A stretch of 62,202 bases of DNA, taken from assembly GCA_027619595.1 (NCBI GenBank), contig JAQCHP010000010.1:1-62202 (forward strand), read 5' to 3'. A program made the translations under genes and the position numbers. Below the pieces are notes generated by a model, which worked only from the letters and a program-made list of their open reading frames with translations, ran no database searches and was not told the origin of the DNA. How positions within the stretch are numbered: the stretch's first letter is position 1; each line of letters opens with the position of its first letter. Below, in pieces: positions 58,854-62,202 of this stretch. The stretch comes from Planctomycetota bacterium (lineage in GTDB: Bacteria > Planctomycetota > Planctomycetia > Pirellulales > Pirellulaceae).

Positions 58854-58893
58854 GAAGCGTCACGTTAGCTCCCTTTTGCCAGATGGCCTTTCG

Positions 58894-60144
58894 ATGATGG
58901 ATGCGATGCCAGACTGTTGGGCCGCCACAGCAAGATGGGTCTTCCCCGTGGCACAGGCCCCCATCTCAGATGGAATCGTGGTCGTCCGAAATGGACTTAT
59001 TGAATCGGTCGGAACGCGCGTACCTTCTGTGACCGTGCATGACTTCGGCAATTCGGTATTGCTCCCCGCACTCGTCAATGCACATACCCACTTGGAATTC
59101 AGCGATCTACTCGCACCTATCCCCAGGCGAGACGATACGTTTGCCAGTTGGATTGAAGCGGTGGTAAATTGCCGTCGTGCCCGCCTGACGCCCGGAGACG
59201 GTCTTTCCAATGCGAATTCCTTTGGAAGAATCGCGACGGGATGTGCCGAACTCTTAGCCGGTGGATGCGGGTACGTGGGTGATATTAGGGTGCAAGCGGA
59301 TGAGGAAGGTCCCCTGCCGATTGCGGGAACCGCATTCCACGAAATACTAGGTCTGCGATCAACGCAAGCCGACGCAACTTGGCAACGATTCTTGGGCATA
59401 TTGCACCATGCCACAGCTGTCACCTCATGGCGATCGGGCATCAGTCCGCACACGCCCTATACAGTGCGTCAAGACCTGTTTGACCGTGCCATCCAATATG
59501 CCATCGCGCGAGACATGCCGGTGGCGATGCACCTCGCCGAAAGCCGCGATGAAATGCAACTGCTGGCGTGCCACGATGGGCCGCTGCGGACGCTGTTCGA
59601 AGCCTGGGATGTTTGGGATGGCACTGCATTTGCAACGGGGAGTCGCCCGTTGGACTACCTAAGACAATTGGCCCACGTTTCACATGCGCTTGTGATTCAT
59701 GGAAATTACCTCGACAGTCAGGAGATTGAGTTTCTTGCGAATCACCGCGCGAGTATGTCGGTGATTCATTGTCCACGCACGCACGCGTTCTTCAAGCACG
59801 ACCAGAACCCACTCTGCCAACTCGTAAAGTCTGGCGTTCGTGTTGCCATCGGCACCGATTCCCGAGCCTCTAACCCAGACATCTCGATCTTCGACGAGTT
59901 ACGGTATTTATATCAGGCGAATACTGGCCTGCCTCCAGCACAGATACTCCAGATGGCGACCACCCACGCAACTGCAGCCCTAGGACTTGACGGCTCCGGC
60001 ACGCTTTCCCCTGGGCAACCGGCCAATCTGACTGCCATTGCCATACCATCCAATTCCGACCGGGATCCCTACGAAACACTATTCAGTAGCGAGGCGTTCG
60101 TGCAACAAGTGTTTTGGCGTGGCCAATCGCTTTGGAAGCACTAA
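58894..60144 (+). CDS. amidohydrolase family protein
   Basis: 416 aa metal-dependent hydrolase of the ATZ/TRZ/guanine-deaminase type. Metal ligands His64 and His66 (NAHTHLEF), His213 with Glu216 (HLAES), His269 (IHGNYL) and Asp322 (GTDSRASNPD) are all in place. A typical C-terminal beta sandwich follows (GTLSPGQPANLTAI). Likely deaminates a heterocyclic substrate such as a nucleoside or futalosine derivative; context gives no more. The start among ATGs at 58894, 58897 and 58906 is uncertain. It overlaps the next gene's stop by 4 bp, convergent. Confidence 0.85.
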   Translation: MMDAMPDCWAATARWVFPVAQAPISDGIVVVRNGLIESVGTRVPSVTVHDFGNSVLLPALVNAHTHLEFSDLLAPIPRRDDTFASWIEAVVNCRRARLTPGDGLSNANSFGRIATGCAELLAGGCGYVGDIRVQADEEGPLPIAGTAFHEILGLRSTQADATWQRFLGILHHATAVTSWRSGISPHTPYTVRQDLFDRAIQYAIARDMPVAMHLAESRDEMQLLACHDGPLRTLFEAWDVWDGTAFATGSRPLDYLRQLAHVSHALVIHGNYLDSQEIEFLANHRASMSVIHCPRTHAFFKHDQNPLCQLVKSGVRVAIGTDSRASNPDISIFDELRYLYQANTGLPPAQILQMATTHATAALGLDGSGTLSPGQPANLTAIAIPSNSDRDPYETLFSSEAFVQQVFWRGQSLWKH

Positions 60145-62202
60145 GCTGATAAGAATGCCCGTTGTCGGTCAAGAGCATGCTGAAGTTTCTCTTCCTCCGA
60201 CACCAAATGCTCCATGTGTCGGAATTGATAAAGAACTAAGCACGCCAAAAAACCGCAGAGGGCTACAATCCATCCCTGATAGAGTCCTTCATCTGGGGCG
60301 CGAAACAATTGCCCAGCGGATAGATCGTTAAGCCACGGCAAAATCCGTCCCGCCGACACTGCCAGTGTATTATGCACCGCATGAAAAACGACGACGGTCA
60401 CGAGGCTACCAGATTGGATAGCTAAGTACGAGAGCACGAGTCCGAAAATCGTTGCGGCAATTGACTGTTGGACTACTCCATGTACCAGGCCAAAAAAGAC
60501 GCTCGTAATCAAGATTGCCACCCAACGATGACCAAGTCGTCGCAGCCCCGAGAGGATAAAGCCGCGAAAGGCAATTTCTTCGCAAATCGCCGGCAGAACA
60601 GCAATCAATGCCACTACCCAGGCCCAATGCGGTTCTTGCAGAATGCCTCCTAACTGTTTCATCACTCCTTCCGTTTGCGAACTGAGCGGATAGAGCTGGC
60701 GCAAGGCATTGTTGAGTTCCAAAGCAATTGGATGTAACAGAATCGCCAGCAGTACGGCGCCTCCCACGGCCCTCAGCGTTGGACGTCGCAGCAATAATGT
60801 CTGCGAAAAACTACTTGTTAACATGAATGTCATGAGTAAGACGGGAGCGGCCACTAGTCCTATCTGTACGATCAGGGTCGTTACAACAAAGTCATTCCAA
60901 TGCACTGGCGGTGGAATGACAAAACCCGAGAAAAACCGAATCACAAGCAACAAGACGGCGCATAGTACCGACTCCGATACGGTTGGAGTCTCGCCGCGGT
61001 CTCGCACCAAATGCCACAGCCAATACCCCAGATGAAAGCGTTCGCTTTCGCGGAATAAGACCGACTCACGATTGAACTGGTCGATCGCCCACCGGATTGC
61101 TAATAGGCAGCACGCACCAGTTACAAGCCCGACGGGTAAAACAAATTGCAAAATTTGCGATAACTCTCCTTCGATCAGAGAACGCAACAGAAGTAAGAGC
61201 CCGGTTACAGGTATCAAACTTGTCCCCAGTGTCAATTCAGTAGCGGGCAGCATCGCTAGTAGAATGAGAGGCATCGACACCAGGAGCAAAGGCATCAGGT
61301 AATATTGCCCTTCTTTGGTGCTCCGGGACATCGTCGCCAACGCTAGAGCTAGCGCGCCAAACAAAGCCGAAACTGGTACGAGAGCGAGGGTCAGCCATCC
61401 CAAGGTGGACCATGGAGGTGGGCCCAACGTAAGCAATGGCGAAGCGCCGCCGAAATTCGGCAAGTTCCGCATCACGAAAATCCCCGTGATCCCCATACTC
61501 ACCAGGTTCAGCAGCGAAGTGGCACAACTAAACGTCATGACCGTGAGTAGCTTACCCCACACGATTTCACTTCGACGAGCTGGGCTACTGAGCAAGGTTT
61601 CCAGCGTCCCACGTTCCTTTTCGCCGGCACACAGGTCAACGGCCGGATAGAAAGCACCGGTGAGAGCCCAAATTACGAGCACAAACGGGAGAATTTTCGA
61701 CCAAGCCGCCGCTGTCCGCACACGCTTTTCCGACACGTCACGCGGCTCAACCGAAAACGGTTCAAATACCGACGGCGGTAAATGTTGCGTGATACCGGTC
61801 GAAACCACTAATTCTCGTCTCCAAGTCCGAAGCACCGCGTAGAGTCGATCGCCGGCGATTCGCGACTTGTCTCGGGCAGCCTGCACCAGGATTTCGGGTT
61901 GCAGTAGTCTTAAAGCGGCTTCGTCGTCCGGATTCGATTCAATACGACTCTCGCCAGCTACAGCCGACGAACTACTCTTCTTGTCGCCAAACGTCCGGCG
62001 CTGTGATGCCGCGCGGTAGCGCTCGACCGAACGATCAAATCCGGGAGGGATCAATAGCACCGCGTCCCACTTCCCACCACGGGCTTCTGCTGATGCTAGT
62101 TCACGAAGCTCTTTCTCGCCAAGTTCCGTATGGGGCGGCGCGTCGATGCAAAGCAGTTCCCGTTGGTCCTCAGTGGTTAGACCTTCTCGGAAGCGATCTC
62201 CC
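60141..62202 (-). CDS. ABC-2 (NatB-type) permease fused to CPBP protease, 5' end cut
   Basis: The frame is open to the window edge, so the N-terminus is missing; at least 686 residues. The N-terminal half is an ABC-2 permease of NatB type with a long soluble loop and AGEKERGTLETLLSSPARRS, the coupling motif, then six or so spans. The last third is a separate CPBP intramembrane metalloprotease: CEEIAFRGFILSGLRR (EExxxR), FFGLVHG and VFHAVHNT (HxxxN), the full catalytic set. The ATPase is probably encoded upstream, outside the window. A transporter permease fused to a CAAX-type protease suggests export and maturation or self-immunity; this is inference. Confidence 0.85.
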   Translation of the reverse strand, partial: GDRFREGLTTEDQRELLCIDAPPHTELGEKELRELASAEARGGKWDAVLLIPPGFDRSVERYRAASQRRTFGDKKSSSSAVAGESRIESNPDDEAALRLLQPEILVQAARDKSRIAGDRLYAVLRTWRRELVVSTGITQHLPPSVFEPFSVEPRDVSEKRVRTAAAWSKILPFVLVIWALTGAFYPAVDLCAGEKERGTLETLLSSPARRSEIVWGKLLTVMTFSCATSLLNLVSMGITGIFVMRNLPNFGGASPLLTLGPPPWSTLGWLTLALVPVSALFGALALALATMSRSTKEGQYYLMPLLLVSMPLILLAMLPATELTLGTSLIPVTGLLLLLRSLIEGELSQILQFVLPVGLVTGACCLLAIRWAIDQFNRESVLFRESERFHLGYWLWHLVRDRGETPTVSESVLCAVLLLVIRFFSGFVIPPPVHWNDFVVTTLIVQIGLVAAPVLLMTFMLTSSFSQTLLLRRPTLRAVGGAVLLAILLHPIALELNNALRQLYPLSSQTEGVMKQLGGILQEPHWAWVVALIAVLPAICEEIAFRGFILSGLRRLGHRWVAILITSVFFGLVHGVVQQSIAATIFGLVLSYLAIQSGSLVTVVVFHAVHNTLAVSAGRILPWLNDLSAGQLFRAPDEGLYQGWIVALCGFLACLVLYQFRHMEHLVSEEEKLQHALDRQRAFLSA

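Overview
The window reads as a Planctomycetota chromosome, probably of the Pirellulales. The evidence is a DUF1559 prepilin-like protein, a DUF6807 (PmoA-type) protein, an LEERRVL-type N-terminus on a large secreted protein, several small proteins of planctomycete type, and mraZ and csrA outside their usual neighbourhoods. Lineage and family calls come from motif recognition by eye; no database search was run.

Layout. 1-3.4 kb: a DJ-1/PfpI protein and a DUF6807 protein, then a decayed segment holding two broken nucleotidyltransferase-like genes around transposase and DUF1501 scraps. 3.4-10.5 kb (mostly +): YkgJ-type Cys-cluster protein, HU, a small lipoprotein, pyrD, trpS, acpS, a 56-aa protein, a putative ABC exporter permease, and a stand-alone coaB. 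10.5-28.6 kb is one long minus-strand run. Read in the direction of transcription it holds an LpoB-like lipoprotein, a COG3014-like lipoprotein, a CAP/FG-GAP-like secreted protein, a nine-gene polysaccharide cluster (gmd, perosamine-synthase-like aminotransferase, three GT4-type transferases, an unknown, a NeuD-like acetyltransferase, a CMT1/CAP59-like transferase, an FkbM methyltransferase), a 1031-aa NolW-repeat protein, csrA and pstB. 29-37.8 kb: recO, a BamD-like protein, lptE, folP, proA, an orphan FliM-like protein (all +), a DUF1559 gene with a coupled small ORF (-), and trxB (+). 38-47.8 kb: a compact Flp/Tad pilus locus (flp, tiny ORF, cpaA, tadE, cpaB, cpaC, cpaE, cpaF, tadB, tadC). 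47.8-62.2 kb: queA, a GT4 transferase, mraZ with promoter and operator, the SRP RNA gene, dnaX, recR, rpoN, tRNA-Leu, a small protein, miaA, hisE, hisG, an amidohydrolase, and an ABC-permease/CPBP-protease fusion cut by the window end.

How the genes work together. gmd, the aminotransferase and the NeuD-like protein together could make a GDP-4-amino-4,6-dideoxymannose (perosamine-type) sugar and acylate it; the transferases and the FkbM enzyme would assemble and methylate a surface glycan. LptE, the BamD-like protein and the lipoproteins point to a diderm envelope. The Tad genes could build an adhesive Flp pilus, with the pilin, prepilin peptidase, secretin, ATPases and platform proteins all present.

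The observations most worth checking are: a 10-A run inside dnaX where a shift in either direction gives early termination, so a gamma/tau pair may be made; an SRP RNA whose apical loop is not the usual GGAA; three 10-bp-spaced MraZ boxes directly under a strong mraZ promoter; and a giant NolW protein with no secretin barrel.
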